In this document: positions 23,314 through 36,282 of the stretch, piece by piece | Position numbering within the stretch: position 1 is the first letter of the stretch | Layout of the letters: each line of letters opens with the position of its first letter | DNA from: Gnetum montanum | Lineage: Eukaryota; Streptophyta; Gnetopsida; Gnetales; Gnetaceae | Direction of reading: 5' to 3' | NCBI GenBank assembly: GCA_015680685.1 | Contig: MNCI01000864.1 | Location: 14,649-78,648, forward strand | DNA length: 64,000 bases | The notes under the pieces: model-generated | What the model was told of the DNA's origin: nothing | The model's input: only the letters and a program-made list of their open reading frames with translations | Database searches by the model: none | Translations under genes and position numbers: made by a program

Positions 23314-24946
23314 ATGTCTCCTTCTTCGTATGAAAGCGCCTCACCACCTAGGTCTGAAACAGGAAACAATCGGTAGTGTAATACACATGACATTGATCCG
23401 TCAGTCCCTCAACAAGTTCAAGTGATATATATTCATCCTGATGAGTATATACCAGAATTTACCTTTATCCTCCATCAAGATGAACAATTGCGCTAATGAG
23501 ACTTAGAAGATAACATAGTGTTACCTCCCAATCGTTCAGTCCCGAGCATGCTTCTTCGTGCTCTCACATGAATTGGCATGCCACACTTACACGCAGAATA
23601 CATTGTGCAAAACCATGACTCAAGAGAATACCATCCCATAGAGGCACAACATCTAAGGGACTTTCAATAGGAGAGACATCATAAGCCTTTGAAGGGTAAG
23701 TGGTCCCAGGATGTCCCACATGTATTAAGCAAAAATGAGGGTGGTGAACCTGCCTCAAGCAGTCGCCCACACAACAATGTTCCTTTCCTTGACTTTGGCC
23801 AAGGGGTTGTGTATCAAGACCTTCATTCCACTATTCATAATCCAAGTTTTGATACCCATGGGTACAAAGGGTCTAAAAAAGGGATACGAACTCATGATAA
23901 AGATGGACATTCTGATCATAATCACAATCGGGGCCAAGACTGCAGAAGAGAAGGTAGTAGACACCGTCATGGTCTTCTTCTTCACCTTCATCATCTCCTT
24001 CACCCTCTCCTTCAATATCTAGATGCGTTCATAAAGAAAAAGACCATGGGGATAAAGGTAGGCAAAGTGGAAGTCATAAACGAAACAACCAAGAAAGGGG
24101 ACGAGGGCACTCTAGAGAGTCATGACATAGAAGAAGGAAGAGTAGGGAACAACATAGGCATCATAGACACCATGGATGAGACGATCATGATGAACCTCTC
24201 CTCACTTCTCGAAGTATGTTGGACATAACTAAGGTTGTTAGAATTCCATCAAGGCATCAGAAAGATAGTTGGATCAAGAGATTAGATATGAACAACATCC
24301 CATGATTTGAAGGGGGATACAATGCTAATCCTCAGAATCATTTACAAGCATTCCATGATGTGTGTGCCTTACAAAACATAGAGAATGAATGGCAAAAACT
24401 TAAGTTATTCCCATGGACATTAGTTAATGAAGTAGAAAGTTGGAACTAGTCTTTAGAACCGGAATCCATTCATAGGTGGGGTACTATGTTAGAACTATTT
24501 AATGACAAGTACCAAACATACTTCCAAGTGTCTAACTTGCAAAAGTAAATCCAAGGCTGGAAACAAGGAGGACATGAACCCTTGGATGCTACCATGGGTT
24601 GATACTATGTACTATTACATCATTGTCCTGGCCATGGTTATTTGTAAAGGGATCAACTACACCATCTTGTGGATGGGCTTAGGCATGAAACGAGAAGAAC
24701 CCTTGGGACTTATGCCCAAGGGAGACTATCCGAGCTTAGGTTCCATCAAATTCAAAGATTGTTGGAGCAAGTTGCTAACAAAGAAGGTGAGCTACAGAAG
24801 AGAGAAAGTGCGGAAGAGTATAACCAAGATCCTTCCCTTCGGAAGAGGGGAGTAAGATTTTGTGAGGATGAAGAAGAGTCATCACTTAAAGATATGGTGA
24901 ATAGGAAAAATTTGCCTATCCAAAAGATGACATCAGAAGTTTCAGC
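23314..24946 (+). pseudogene. gag: Element B gag pseudogene (Athila-like), cut by assembly gap
   Basis: Starts ATGTCTCCTTCTTCG after the leader. Order: N-terminal domain with the conserved VPQQ and HPDEYIPEFTFILHQDEQ stretch; His/Asp-rich linker at about 23880-23990 (DKDGHSDHNHNRGQ, RHRHG); gag core at about 24290-24500 (FEGGYNANPQNHLQAFHDVC, KLFPWTL); then a long Glu/Arg-rich helix-like region (about 24670-24930). It runs into the run of Ns, so the zinc knuckle is not visible. It has fewer stops than A, and at least two frame changes (near 24020 and 24190). Confidence 0.83.
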
Positions 24947-25483
24947 NNNNNNNNNNNNNNNNNNNNNNNNNNNNNNNNNNNNNNNNNNNNNNNNNNNNNN
25001 NNNNNNNNNNNNNNNNNNNNNNNNNNNNNNNNNNNNNNNNNNNNNNNNNNNNNNNNNNNNNNNNNNNNNNNNNNNNNNNNNNNNNNNNNNNNNNNNNNNN
25101 NNNNNNNNNNNNNNNNNNNNNNNNNNNNNNNNNNNNNNNNNNNNNNNNNNNNNNNNNNNNNNNNNNNNNNNNNNNNNNNNNNNNNNNNNNNNNNNNNNNN
25201 NNNNNNNNNNNNNNNNNNNNNNNNNNNNNNNNNNNNNNNNNNNNNNNNNNNNNNNNNNNNNNNNNNNNNNNNNNNNNNNNNNNNNNNNNNNNNNNNNNNN
25301 NNNNNNNNNNNNNNNNNNNNNNNNNNNNNNNNNNNNNNNNNNNNNNNNNNNNNNNNNNNNNNNNNNNNNNNNNNNNNNNNNNNNNNNNNNNNNNNNNNNN
25401 NNNNNNNNNNNNNNNNNNNNNNNNNNNNNNNNNNNNNNNNNNNNNNNNNNNNNNNNNNNNNNNNNNNNNNNNNNNNNNNNNNN
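24947..25483. other. Assembly gap (537 N)
   Basis: Unknown sequence. By comparison with A and E it should hold the gag zinc knuckle and the Gln/Tyr/Pro-rich linker before protease. Open frames read across it have no meaning. Confidence 0.99.
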
Positions 25484-28400
25484 TTAACTCTCAACCTACT
25501 GTTGGTTCCAACAACCACATGAAGAAAAGACCTTTCTTTAGAACCAATAGACCAACCAAGCCCTTGCAATCATAAGCAGCTGATTCCTTAGATGCCTTAG
25601 TATCAATTAAAACTTTGGAGCCCTCTTCAACCCAATCACCGCACTCAACGCATACGGTCATGCTAACACATGCCATCACTGATTGGATCAAAGCTAGCCA
25701 CCTTCACAGGAAATTATCTAATCCTAGAAGCCCTTTGATATACTTACAAATTACTAGAAATGTGCCATGAAAGGCTCTTTTAGATTCAAGTTTCAGTGTC
25801 AACTTGATTTCTCAAGAAATGTACAAGGCCTGGAACCTACCTCCATTGAAAAAGAGCAACATCCATCTAGATTTGGTTAACCAGTCCATCATTGTCCCAT
25901 TCGGACAGGTGGAAGACATTGTTACCACTATTTGTGGGTGGTCATAGCCAACTGACTTTTTAGTAATTCAGGTAAACAACGGTAAGGGGGACTTCCCAAT
26001 CATAATGGAAAGAGCATGGCTACGCACCATTGGTGCACACCTAGGAATCCATGATCTTTCCCTAGAAATATCAAAGGAAAATACATTCAAAAAGAGCAAG
26101 AAGAAGAAAGTTACATACATCACATACAGTGACACAGGGTGTAATTACATGCAAAGGTCATGGTTTGTGCAAAGTTTAGCATTTCCTGCATGCAATCAGT
26201 GTGCACAAGTGATTAACATACAAAGATGCTTGTATGCAGCAGCCACACGATAGGAAGACACCTAGTGGCTGACAGTTGATCAAGAAAGTAGTTCACTCAT
26301 ATGCATGGAACCAACTAAGGGTTTGACTTATGCTTACATCGATAGCATAAACACATTAGAGCAAGTCCACAACCAACTTCCAAGTTTTAACCTTGAAAAT
26401 ATCAACTGGGGGAAGTTGGAAATCCCTGAGAAATTTAAGTAGAAGCCCCTCAAGCTGAAACCATTGCCCACTGGTATGGAATACATGTTCCTTAAAAATG
26501 GAAAATTGATAATTATCAATGCTAAGCTTGCTCCTCAACAGAAAGAAGAACTACTGAAAGTAATAAATAAATGGTCAGAAGCCTTTGCTTGGACATATCC
26601 CAAATTAACTGGAATAGATCCTAGGATATGCCAACATATAATTTACACTGACCCCTCTATGAAGCCTTGAAGACAACTGCAGAGGTAATTGAACCCTAAG
26701 TTGAAGCAAGTAGTTAAGGAAGAAATCAAACAGCTTCTCAACGCTGGGTTCATATACACCATTGCTAATAGCAAATAGGTTAGCCCCTTAGTTATTGTGC
26801 CTAAAAAGGGAGGCAAATAGAGGATGTGCATAGATTTTAGGCTACTAAATATGGCAACATTCAAAGATCACTTTCCATTTTCATTTGTCGACCAAGTCTT
26901 AAACACCATCGTAGGACATCACTATTATAGTTTTCTGGATGGATATAGCAGATATAACCAAATAAAAATAGCCCCAGAAGACCAATCCAAAACTACATTC
27001 ACCAGTCCTTGGGGAACGTTCACATACAAACAGATGTTATTTGGCTTTTGTAATGCCCCTACAACATTTCAATCACTAGTTCTAAGCATATTCCTACAGC
27101 AGATAGGGAATGGCATGGAGGTCTTTATGGACAACTTCTCCACTTATGGAGCAAACTTTGATCAAGCCTTGGACCAATTGGAGCAAGTGTTAAAAAGATG
27201 TGTAGAAACCAATTTGAGCCTCAACTAGCAGAAAATCCATTTGATGGTCCAAGAAGGCATAGTACTAGGGCACAAAATCTCATACACAGGGATAGAGGTA
27301 GACCCTAAAAATGAAAATTATCTAAGGAATTACCTATCAATCAGAAACTATCAAAGATATTCGATTATTCCTTAAACATACTAGATACTATAGGAAATTT
27401 ATTGAGAACTTTTCAAAGGTTTCCAAACCATTGATAGAATTAACAAAAAAGGACGTACCTCTCGAGTGGACCAGGGAATGTGAATTATCTTTTCAAACTC
27501 TGAAACAGAAGCTAGTAGAAACACCCATTCTACAAGCTCCTAACTAGTCCAAACCATTCCATATCATGATTGATATGTCCAAGTATGATTTAGGAGCTGT
27601 ACTTACATAATTAGATGACCAAAAGCATCCTTATTACATCCACCATGCAAGTAGAAGTATCGCTGGTGCACAACTTAACTACACTACCACAGAGAAAGAA
27701 TTAATGGTTGTAGTGTTTGCATTAGGAAATTTTAGACACTATGTATTGGGATATAATGTATATATACATATAGATCATAGTGCAATCTGGTTCCTCATGA
27801 ATAAGCCAATGGTAAGCCCTCGTATCATACGATGGCTTGTAATCTTACAAAAGTTCGATTTAACGATGATTGATTACAAGGGCACCAAGAATGTAGTTGT
27901 TGATCATTTATCTTGGTTGCAATGGGATAAAAAAGAGGAAAAGTATCCAATTTTTGATTATTTTCCTGATGAATTCCTCTTTACTAGTGTAGTGAATAAT
28001 CAATCATCCATGAAGACAAACCTGTACAATAGCATTCTTACCTATCTCCTCACCCAACAAATACCACAAGAGTTAAACCTTAAGAAGAAACAACAGTTTC
28101 TTCATCGAGCTAAGTACTTTATGGAAATAAATGGGCAACTTTACAAAGTGTGTCCTGATGGCTTGGTTCGATGGAGTGTTCTTGATGTAGATCAACTGCA
28201 AGTTCTCCAAGATGCTCATAAGGGTCCTTGGGGGGGTCATTACACTAGAAGACGAATGGCCATCAAGATCTTGCTTGTAGGATATTATTGGCCTACATTG
28301 TTTTTGGATGCCCATAAATTTGTCTAATCTTGTGAGCACTATCAATGTGATGGGGGAATGACTGCTAGAATGAAGGATACGCAACAATGGATCCAGCCAT

Positions 28401-29322
28401 TAGAACCCTTCGATATTTGGGGAATTGATTTTATGGGGCCAATTACACCAATGTCCAATGGAAAAGCTTAAATTATTGTTGCCATTGATTACCTAACAAA
28501 ATGGGACGAAGTAGCTGTTGTTAAAGATTGTACATCATATACAGTTGCACAATTTATTCAACAACAAATCATAAATAGGTTTGGTGTGCTACGTACACTT
28601 ATTTTAGACAATGGTACACACTTCACATGTGCAAATTTTCAGAAATTAATGCAACACTTAGGGATTGAACACAAACTAATAACACCATACCACCCCCAAG
28701 TGAATAGTCAAACCAAAGTCACCAACAAGAGATTACGAAAATATTGATAAGAACTATTAGCATGTTTAGGCGAGACTGGAGCACTAAACTGAACGATGCT
28801 CTTTGGGCATACTGCTCCACATGGAAACTCCCTACAAGCTACTCTCCCTATGAGTTAGTGTACGGTGAATTACCAATGCTTCCCATTCAAACTAAGCTCC
28901 ATACACTATCCACAGCATGTGACCTCAACCTTGACCTTGATCTAACATAGAAACAATAGTTAGTAACCCTTAACTTGCTAAACGAAAATTGATTAGCTAC
29001 CTTGTCATCTAAAAAATTGCACAAGGCCTTCAATAAACAACGTCATGACCTAAGAATTAGGAAAGTTAAATATCAACTAAGAGATAAGGTTCTCTACTGG
29101 AATCCTGCACATGTGCCACAATGTACTAAAATTCAAACATTGTGGAAAGAACCTTATATTATTTATGCTACTTTTCCTTCAGGAGCCATGACAATATACA
29201 AACTTGAGAGCCCAGACAAGAAACTATTGGTCAACGTGCAACAAAGCAAACCCTTTCATGAGCTTAGGATAGACAGTACACATGCTACCTCTATCAATGG
29301 ACAACCTTGCTCACTATTTTGA
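25484..29322 (+). pseudogene. pol: Element B pol pseudogene: PR-RT-RNase H-INT
   Basis: Protease near 25790 has its active site altered (DSSF instead of DSGS). RT at about 26820-27230 (MCIDFRLLN, FLDGYSRYNQIKI, FGFCNAPTTFQ) has VFMDNFSTYG, i.e. Asn (AAC, 27133-27135) for the second catalytic Asp. RNase H is at about 27565-27900 (IDMSKYDLGAVLT, TTEKELMVVVFAL, IDHSAI). Integrase: H/C zinc region at about 28220-28360; core with WGIDFMGPI and LDNGTHFT intact, but the third residue (Glu) is Lys at 28715; the C-terminal domain ends GQPCSLF with a stop at 29320. It has the longest uninterrupted stretches of the LTR elements (27704-28327), consistent with its younger age. Confidence 0.87.
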
Positions 29323-31046
29323 ATCTCCTCCTTCCAACTCAATCATGGGGGAGATGGCTACCTATGCTAACCATTCTAGGCCCTCAATTTTTTTTGAATT
29401 TTCTTTTTACACATTTTTGTTTTACAAATTTTTCCAACTTTTCTTATTTTTTGTTTTATACCATCGTTCATATTTTTACTATTTCTTTGTTTGATTGATT
29501 TACTTTTATTTGTCATCCAATAAGTGCTCATGATGGTGGATTGAATTATATCATATTGGTTACTAATGTTTGGTTTTTACCTTTGAATTATGATGTTGAT
29601 ATTAAGGTATGGTTCTTTTGGTAAAATAGGTAATGAGTCCACGTCGTCCACTCATCCATACAACTCTATGGTCTCCTTTGGCTTGGAAATTTACAGTCCT
29701 CTTTTTCTAAGTAAACTTGTTAATGAATTGGTGGCTAGGTATTTTTCAAACCAAGGAAAGACTCAAAGGATGAAAAGAGTGTGACTTCAAGGAGATTCGA
29801 TGCATTGGTGTTGGCCATTCTCTTGGGTGCTTGGATGCTTTTTCTTGGGTTTTCCACCATTTTGACATTATTCAAATACCAAGAAGATAAGTGAATAAAA
29901 ATAAGTCTTTGCATGGTGTGGTTCTTACGCATAAACATCAAAAAAGAGAGAAAAAAAAGAGGAAAATGTGAGAATTCAAAGCACACCCCTTAGACATAAT
30001 AAAGCAATATGGGCTACAAGTGCTGGTTATGGCACTGGAAAGACATGTTACCCATGCCTAAAGGTTCCCTCTAACTAAGGCCCTTTCTTGCTTCCTACTT
30101 CTTCATCTCGCTCTCTTCGAAATGGTGGTGACTCTTTGTGGAAGTATTCTTGTTGCTTCAAGTGGATGGATTGGTCAAGTGTGTTGATGTGAGGTCACTG
30201 GATGTGGTTTGTTTGAGTCTGGATTTAGGATGAGTTCTACTTAGTTACATTAACCATGAAATACACAAGGGGCTTTACACAACCTTGTTCTTAGGATTCC
30301 ATTCCATTCTCTCCTCTCCATCTTTCTTCCCATTTTCCACCTCATTGCCAATTTTATTATTAGTCTGTTCTTGGTTGATGCATTTTTTTTCTTTGGTGAA
30401 TTCTTATGGATAAGTTTTTAACTCTTGCTTCCAAATGACATTCCTAGAGCCTACAGACTCTTTGGTTTGTGGGTNTAGTCATGGGGGCCTTGGCACAAAT
30501 TTTTTAATTTTCTCCATTTTACTATTCACCTAAACCCTACACCTTGGGTAGTCACCTATGATAAATCTTCGAACTAGTTTCTACCATAACCACAACTCAG
30601 CTAATGCGCTTCATATCGAGGCAAGGTATCAACTGCATTATGGTTTATCTATCCTTGCTCATTTGTGAATGTGTTATGTGTGTAGATGGTGATCATACAA
30701 ACAATGGACTGGGCTTGGAGGAAGCACTCAGGATGAACCATAACTGAAGCATTTATGAAAAGAAGCAAGTCTGGTGGCATGGCTATGGATAAACAACGAA
30801 AGGTGCAATCTTAGCATTGGTGGAAACACACTTCATTTTCTTTCTCTCTCTTTCTCTAAAAGCTACCAAATAAAGGCTTGGATGTCATTTATGTACGAGT
30901 GTTCACCACAATGTTGTAATATGCTTATTGATCCGTCACTGAGCATGTTGAGTCTGTCATCCCATTCCACCGTCAGTTGTCAATTAGTCAATAATTCCAT
31001 ACCTTCCCAATATTTTTTAAGGAACTCGAGGATGAGTTTTCATTTA
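29323..31046 (+). other. Element B non-coding spacer
   Basis: Starts with AATCATGGGGGAGATGGC right after integrase. It contains the shared blocks gaaagacatgttacccatgcctaaagg (near 30036) and gcacaccccttagacataataaa. No ORF3 is present: the spacer runs directly to the PPT. There is a single N at 30475. Confidence 0.75.
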
Positions 31047-31058
31047 GTCGTGGGGGTA
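31047..31058 (+). other. Element B polypurine tract
   Basis: GTCGTGGGGGTA directly before the LTR start TGATGAG. Confidence 0.8.
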
Positions 31059-32028
31059 TGATGAGAGTCGTTACTCTAGCGGTTTATTCTAATTATTAGA
31101 GCAGTTACTCTAGCAGTTTATTCTAATTATTAGAGCAGTTACTCTAGTGGTTTATTCTAATTATTAGAGAAATTACTCTAGCGGTTTATTCTAATTATTA
31201 GAGTAGTTACTCTAGTAGTTTATTCTAATTATTAGAGTGGTTACTCTAATTATTAGAGCAATTTCTCCCAAGCCTATAAATACAGTGCCCATGTGCACAA
31301 TTGGGAAAAAAGAAGTCTTTTAGCAGTCACGTAGCGAAACTCTTGTAGCCTATTTGAAAGTTAGAGCATTTTCCAAGTGCCTGTAGCAGGAGGTCTAAGT
31401 GTGGAAAAATCTTTATTCAAGCATTATGTACCTGAGCACACCTTGTGTATGGCAATAAAAATGAGCTCTTTGATTCATCCTTGCAGCACTTGAGATTTGT
31501 TTTCTTACTCATTTCTTTTATTTTATTTTATTTTATTTTATGCACTTTACATTTATGTTATTAGCGTAGCAATTCATTTTGATTAATTAAGCAAATTATT
31601 TAATTACACTAAGTACAATCACTTCAAGCATGTGTGTAACACTTGGTAACCCAGTAACGATTAGCATTTGGTAATCCCAGTAGTGTTACACTAGTTCAGG
31701 ATGTATACGACAAGTGAGAATGGATGCTGGTGTTAAGATTAGTTAGAACTTAGTTAATGAGTAGTTAAGATAAATTAGTCACTTAGTTATCTCTCTTCTC
31801 CCTTATTAGCATAGGACATAAAAACATAAAAGATATAAAAATCATATGCCTCAAGCTTACTTAAACATACAATCGTGACATACAAGTAAGTTTGGGAAGA
31901 CAATGATCAACCAACCCGTCCTTGTTCCACAAAGGCGCATAGGCACTTAGTCCTTGGAATTTGACCGGATGGTGTGTGAAATGCTTGTATTCATATGGTT
32001 GAGTGTAGGGGTACCTCGCCACTCATTA
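31059..32028 (+). repeat. Element B 3' LTR
   Basis: Starts TGATGAG and ends CTCATTA (32022-32028). The 34-bp array is at about 31065-31262 and the TATA box CTATAAATAC near 31274. Partner of 22186-23177. Confidence 0.92.
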
Positions 32029-32033
32029 GCTTC
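32029..32033. repeat. Target site duplication of element B, right copy
   Basis: GCTTC, identical to 22181-22185. Confidence 0.85.
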
Positions 32034-33378
32034 TCACCATTCTGTGTCATTCCATAATAGGAAGTTGAATAAGTCCTTGCATGGTGTGGTCCTCATAAAA
32101 AAAAGATGAGAATTCAAAGCACACCCTTTAGACAAATATATCTATATGGGAATTCAATGTACACCCCTTAGACCAAATAAAATGGCTACAAGCACTAGTT
32201 ATGGGACTTGTCTTGTCTCTTCTAACTAAGGCCCTTTCTCACTTCCTACTTCTTCCTCAATTTGGAATGGTGGTTATTTTGTGGGAGCCTTTTTATGTCT
32301 TAGGGGATGGACTAGTCTTAGAATGTCGATGCAAAGTCATTGAAAGTGGTTGGTTTTGGTCTCAACTAAGGATGAATCCTACTTAGTCATTTAATCACAA
32401 ACTCCATAAGGGACTTTATGTGACCATAATTAAGAACTCCATTCCATTCTCTATCTCATCCATCTATACTTTTCATGCCTCACCTCCCTACCAATTTTAT
32501 GTTTTAATTTGATATTCTAGTTTGGTGTGTTGAGATTCTTAGTTAGTTACTTCTAGGTTTTTGTACTTAACCTTCTATAACCATTAATCATCCACGATGC
32601 CCATAGACTCCTTGGTTTGTAGTTATGCAAGGGCATAAAAGGCCTATGCCTACTTTGGGGAGGACCCACTTGCATATCTTTTGGTTTGGTTAAGTTAAGT
32701 TCTTTAACCTTAGACATTTTTACAATCAAATTCTTTTTATTTATTTATCTCATCAATGTCATCCAATTGTGTGCATCTTCACAACTATTTTTAGTGAATT
32801 CTTTCTTTTTATTGTTGTGAATTTCTATACCCTCTTTTTAGTATTCCTTGTGTTAAGCTTTTTCTGAATTTTATGGATTGCTTCTCTTACTTAACCCATT
32901 TTTCAGTCTCCCCACTAACAATATCAAGCAACCAATCTACCACAATCGTAACTTAGCTAGATAAAATCACTGATGAGACAAGGTATTCAACTACTGTGTT
33001 ACACTTTATATACTAATCCTTGATTTTGTTGTGACAACAATGGGAAGCATGGATGAGAAGTGGAACTATCTTCACCAAGGATGATGCAACAATATCACTC
33101 ATGAGAGATTGTTCATGACCGCTGGATCTCTTCTACCTCTCCCTCATTCTTCTATTGACAAGATGGGTTGGATGTTCATTGGATTTGAGGGTATTCTTTC
33201 CTATTGTCATGGACACCTAATTTTGTACACAATTGTAATAATGTATGCTTGGGAACTTTTGTATTTTTCTATTTCCTCTGTGTCACTCTACATATCAGTC
33301 AAACATTCCACACCACTTAATATATTTTGTAAGGGACTTGTTCCTCTTCTTCTGTACTCAAGGACGAGTTTTCATTCA
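32034..33378 (+). other. Element C spacer, right half
   Basis: Continues the C spacer after element B. Shared blocks with A: gaattcaaagcacaccctttagacaaata, ctaactaaggccctttctcacttcctacttct, and gaggacccacttgcatatcttttgg (A at about 8018-8042). From about 33000 it no longer matches A; no ORF3 is present. Confidence 0.72.
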
Positions 33379-33390
33379 GTCGTGGGGGTA
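33379..33390 (+). other. Element C polypurine tract
   Basis: GTCGTGGGGGTA directly before the LTR start TGATGAA. Confidence 0.8.
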
Positions 33391-34249
33391 TGATGAATTG
33401 TGTTTTACATGAGCCCCGATATCAGGTACACGATATTGGGTACATAATATTGAGATCCAAGATGCGATATTAGGCATGCAATATCACGGGGTACTCCTGG
33501 GCCTATAAATACAACCCTTAGGCACATGATTCAAGAGTAGTTTTTGGAAGTCAAGTAGTGAAATTCTTGTAGTTTGTTCATTCGAGAGTTAAAATATTTT
33601 CCAAGTGCCCACAATAGAAGGTCTCAAGTGCCCACAATCGGATCTTTATTCAAGCATTGATGTACCTAAACACACCATTGTGTTGGCAATAAAGACAAGC
33701 TCTTTAATTCATCCTTGCAGCACTTGAGACTTTCTTTCTTTATGCATTTATACATTGTGATTTCATGCAGTTCACATTTAACATTATTCCTTTAGCAATT
33801 GATTTTGATTAATTAAGCAATTAATTAAAATACACAAGCATGACCACTTCGAACATACGTGTGACACTTGGTAGCTCAGAAATGGTTAGCATTTGAAAAC
33901 CCAACAGTGTTTACATGAAGTTCAAGATGTGTCTGAGAAATGGGGACAATTACTTTTGTTAGGTTAGATTAGAAAATAGTTCACTTAGCATTTAATTACT
34001 CTCACTTTCATTATTTTTTTAGGTGATCAAATTAATAAAACATAAAATGATAAAAATCTTATTCCTTAGTCACACTTAACCACACACTTGCATTTCACAA
34101 GTGAGACTGGGAAGATAATGAATGGACAACATGAACTCACCATTTAGCTTTAGCGTACTTGGTAATTAAAGTCTACATAATTTAACCAGATTGCATGTGA
34201 ACACCTGTGATTCATATGGTTGGGTGTAGGGGTACCTTGCTGCTCATCA
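33391..34249 (+). repeat. Element C 3' LTR
   Basis: Starts TGATGAA and ends CTCATCA (34243-34249). The U3 GATATT array is shorter than in the 5' copy (about 33415-33490). A TATA box CTATAAATAC is near 33503. The block aagtgcccacaat is duplicated near 33601-33630, unlike the 5' LTR. Confidence 0.9.
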
Positions 34250-34254
34250 TTAGG
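34250..34254. repeat. Target site duplication of element C, right copy
   Basis: TTAGG, pairing with CTAGG at 17938-17942. Confidence 0.7.
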
Positions 34255-34690
34255 GAATAGTTTTCCACATATGTTAACTTTCTAGTGGTTGAAGAAACAC
34301 CTGGCTTTAATTTGATCCTAAGAAGACAGTGGTTAGCAAAGCTTTGAGTAGTTTCATCTCCTATACATCAAGAGATTCACTTACCATATGAAGGTGGTAA
34401 AATCGTGATTCATGGGGACAACATATCTCTACCATCAGTGAACAACATCAACATTGAACAATGTTTGGAGGTGGAGTATCAAGATGAAACTCTCCACACT
34501 CAAGCTAGGGCCAACAATAACAACAATGCTAACAATGCCAACTCTACAACATTGGATGGCTAATAAGAACACCTTCCACTTGCCATACTAAACAAGAAGA
34601 ATGGTGAACATAGGATTCTACACAAGAGGCCCTTGATATATCATATACTAGGCAACAAATCCATCACAAATATCTTATCCCTTCTTTTGT
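34255..34690 (+). pseudogene. Element D protease, 3' part
   Basis: Continues, in the same reading frame, the retropepsin-like stretch broken at 17942. VVEETPGFNLIL, then QWLAK and HQEIHLPYEGGKIVIHGDN, fit the LGRPW and LHQ region that follows the protease core in Tat/Ogre-type Ty3 elements. An Asn-rich tail follows (about 34510-34560). No RT, RNase H or integrase is seen after it, either here or beyond the pararetrovirus copy. Confidence 0.6.
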
Positions 34691-36282
34691 CAACCATCGT
34701 TTATTTACTTTTCTAGCCTTATACCATGTTTTTGTGTTTATTTGATTCTTGTATTTTCATTCAAGATTATCCCATGTTTGCTAGAAAATTGACACCATGG
34801 CCTACCAAGGCCTAAAGCTAGCAACACAATGGCCTACCAAGCCTAAGAGTGGTGAAGCACTAGCCTACCAAGGATAAAAACTAGTGAGACCATGGCCTAC
34901 TAGAGCATAGAACTAGTAAGATAGGATGTTCTCTACTTCCCTTCCTTGTGTTTACATGTGACCTATTTACTTAATAACATTTTTTGCAATCTTTACTTGC
35001 ATATTTATGCCTATTTTTATAGTTTTCATATTATTCCATTACATTTTAGAGTTTTACTTTATGGCCTTTTCTCTTACTACTATTTTAACTTGCAGCCTTT
35101 TTACATAAAAACAACTAAACTTATGGCCATGAGAAGCCTAGAACATGAAACTAAAATGTGATAGCATGAGCTTGGGTATAGCCAAATGGCCATGACCATA
35201 GCCATAATTACAAAATGTAACAAATATAGACAATACACACTCTTTAAATTCATGAATGTAGCAACTAGCCAACAACCATAACACTTAAGATTGATAGCCT
35301 AACACATTATCAAGCTCAACAAATTTGATCAATCTATGGGAAGTGGAATGTTGTCAAGCCATCACCATTATAGCCTAGGACATGTGCATGATAAAAACAT
35401 GTAATCATTAAAATAGGAAATAATCTTAAAACCAATAAACATAAAAAATTGATAACTTTGATAATGAAAATCAAAATATAAGCTAGCTAAAATTCATGAA
35501 TATGATTGAGATTACACCTAACACAAATCTTAAAGACTAAAGAAAAATTTTGACTAAGTTAGGCATTTCAACAAAAAGTTTTCATGAAAACTGGAAACCT
35601 CATGATAATGAAAATTACATGAAACCAGTGACCAAAATTGACAGCACTTTCATTACATGAAACCAGTGACCAAAATTGATAGCACTAGGAAGACCAAGAT
35701 GCTTGAAATTATAGGCTTCCAAGATTGGGAAAACCCCACCATGCACAATTCAAGGCCCCAAGCACCCCAAACGTTATTAACAGAGGCCAAAAAAAAAGTC
35801 AAAACTTCACATTTTGAACATAAATTGATCATCGTAGGCCCCTAAGGATGGGAAAAATAGAGAAAGGATTTTTTTAAAATTATTTACAATCATAGATGCA
35901 GTAGACATGCTCTGAACAATTCAAATTTACCACCAACGTTGCACTTACAGGTACCAAAAACGCCAAATTTCATGAATTTTTCACCCAAAAAACCTAGTTT
36001 GCAATTCATCAACTGTAGAAAAAATTCATAAGAAACTCAATCATGGTCCTAAACCCTCCAAAAAGCACCCTGCCTTTCTAGGGATCCAAGACACTGACCA
36101 TATATGATCAAAACTGTGCCAAGACTACTAGTTTAATCCAATAAAAACTACAAATGACCAAAACCCACACCATGGCTAGGATGTTGTACTAGGTTGAGAA
36201 AAAACCTAAATCTCCACGATTAAAAATCCAAAAAATCTATTTCCACATCTAGGATAGCTAAAAAACCTTAAACAACGAATCT
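34691..36282. other. AT-rich flank of D, with short repeats
   Basis: No recognisable gene. At about 34795-34925 a unit like ATGGCCTACCAAGGCCTAAA recurs four times, each copy varied, every 30-36 bp. At 35615-35686 the stretch ttacatgaaaccagtgaccaaaattga occurs twice in tandem, 39 bp apart. The rest is unstructured, and its style is similar to the sequence right of the pararetrovirus copy (42720-43500), so both are probably one old stretch split by the viral insertion. Confidence 0.5.

Noticed and set aside
24669-25569. Long open frames on both strands across 24947-25483
   Set aside because: They exist only because the run of Ns contains no stop codons; only the parts outside the gap carry sequence.
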